Shown here: piece after piece, positions 5,171 to 5,290 of the stretch
Numbering within the stretch: position 1 is the stretch's first letter
Layout: each line of letters begins with the position of its first letter
From: an uncultured Oscillospiraceae bacterium
Lineage (GTDB): Bacteria; Bacillota; Clostridia; Oscillospirales; Oscillospiraceae
Direction: 5' to 3'
Assembly: GCA_900758315.1 (NCBI GenBank)
Contig: CAAERF010000373.1
Coordinates: 1-5,290 of the forward strand
DNA: 5,290 nucleotides
Made by a program: the position numbers and the translations under genes
Notes under the pieces: model-generated
What the model saw: the letters and a program-made list of their open reading frames with translations, nothing else
Told to the model about the DNA's origin: nothing
Databases searched by the model: none

Positions 5171-5283
5171 GTAAGTGATTTATGTGTCCTGTAACGCAAT
5201 TTGCACTGACACACGTTGTTATTTTTGTACTTTGTGCCTGCAATGCCGCTGACCGTCTGGTCTGTGCATTGCGGGCATTTTTT
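5171..5283 (+). ncRNA. Possible small structured RNA or attenuated leader
   Basis: Between the promoter at 5136-5164 and the terminator at 5236-5283 the transcript would be about 110 nt. It can form a 5' hairpin from TGTGTC (5183-5188) with GACACA (5208-5213), whose loop holds a GCAA-T-TTGC self-complementary core. A U-rich single-stranded stretch follows, then the terminator hairpin. I do not recognise an Rfam family. The transcript could be a free sRNA, or the leader of a downstream gene controlled by termination. Confidence 0.4.
5236..5283 (+). terminator. Rho-independent terminator or attenuator at the right edge
   Basis: GCCTGCAATGC (5236-5246) pairs with GCATTGCGGGC (5266-5276) with one G-U wobble. 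Within the loop, GACC (5251-5254) pairs with GGTC (5259-5262) around GTCT, giving a stacked second stem. A and six T follow (5278-5283). The stability and U-tail are typical of an intrinsic terminator. Confidence 0.82.
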
Positions 5284-5290
5284 ATCCGCC

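Noticed and set aside
5182..5290. ATG at 5182 opening a 36-codon frame to the window end (MCPVTQFALTHVV...)
   Set aside because: It has no good Shine-Dalgarno, is Cys/Val/Ala-rich, and runs straight through the terminator hairpin. More likely the frame is open by chance over a structured RNA or leader.

Overview
The window looks like part of an integrative conjugative element (or a related conjugative plasmid) from a Clostridia-type Bacillota, probably a gut anaerobe. This rests on the gene set: the C-terminal end of a DUF3854/Toprim-like protein, then PcfK-like and PcfJ-like genes and small accessory ORFs. That order is familiar from Tn1549-like and other Firmicutes elements. Strong Shine-Dalgarno sequences (AAAGGA, AGGAGG, AGGGGG), ATGA start/stop overlaps and short U-tailed terminators also fit. 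No taxonomic search was possible.

Layout. Positions 1-256 hold the tail of the DUF3854-like gene, closed by a strong intrinsic terminator (273-310). Positions 326-3543 look like one transcription unit: pcfK-like (326-1099), pcfJ-like (1096-3108, broken by an in-frame TAA at 2086-2088), a 66-aa protein of unknown function (3128-3328) and a 72-aa stand-alone LigA N-terminal (domain Ia)-like protein (3325-3543). A second terminator follows at 3548-3592. The unit has no obvious promoter in the window after the first terminator, so it may depend on read-through or on a promoter I could not recognise.

Positions 3620-4725 hold a self-contained toxin-antitoxin cassette. It has a near-consensus promoter (TTGAAC-17-TATAAT with extended -10), a VbhA-like antitoxin (3678-3872), a Fic-domain toxin (3877-4674) and a perfect 14-bp terminator that begins right after the toxin stop codon. 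It is visibly richer in A/T than the conjugation-type genes before it, so it reads as inserted cargo that would stabilise the element. The Fic motif departs from the canonical form (HPFREGNTR, and no second arginine), which bears on how toxin and antitoxin interact.

Positions 4720-5290 contain no convincing intact gene. There is a minus-strand C-terminal-like reading frame (4724-4873) convergent with fic and sharing its terminator, then a plus-strand reading frame that appears to continue through a one-base frameshift (4815-5095). Last comes a compact promoter-plus-terminator unit (5136-5283), which would make a structured RNA of about 110 nt or serve as the attenuated leader of a gene beyond the window.
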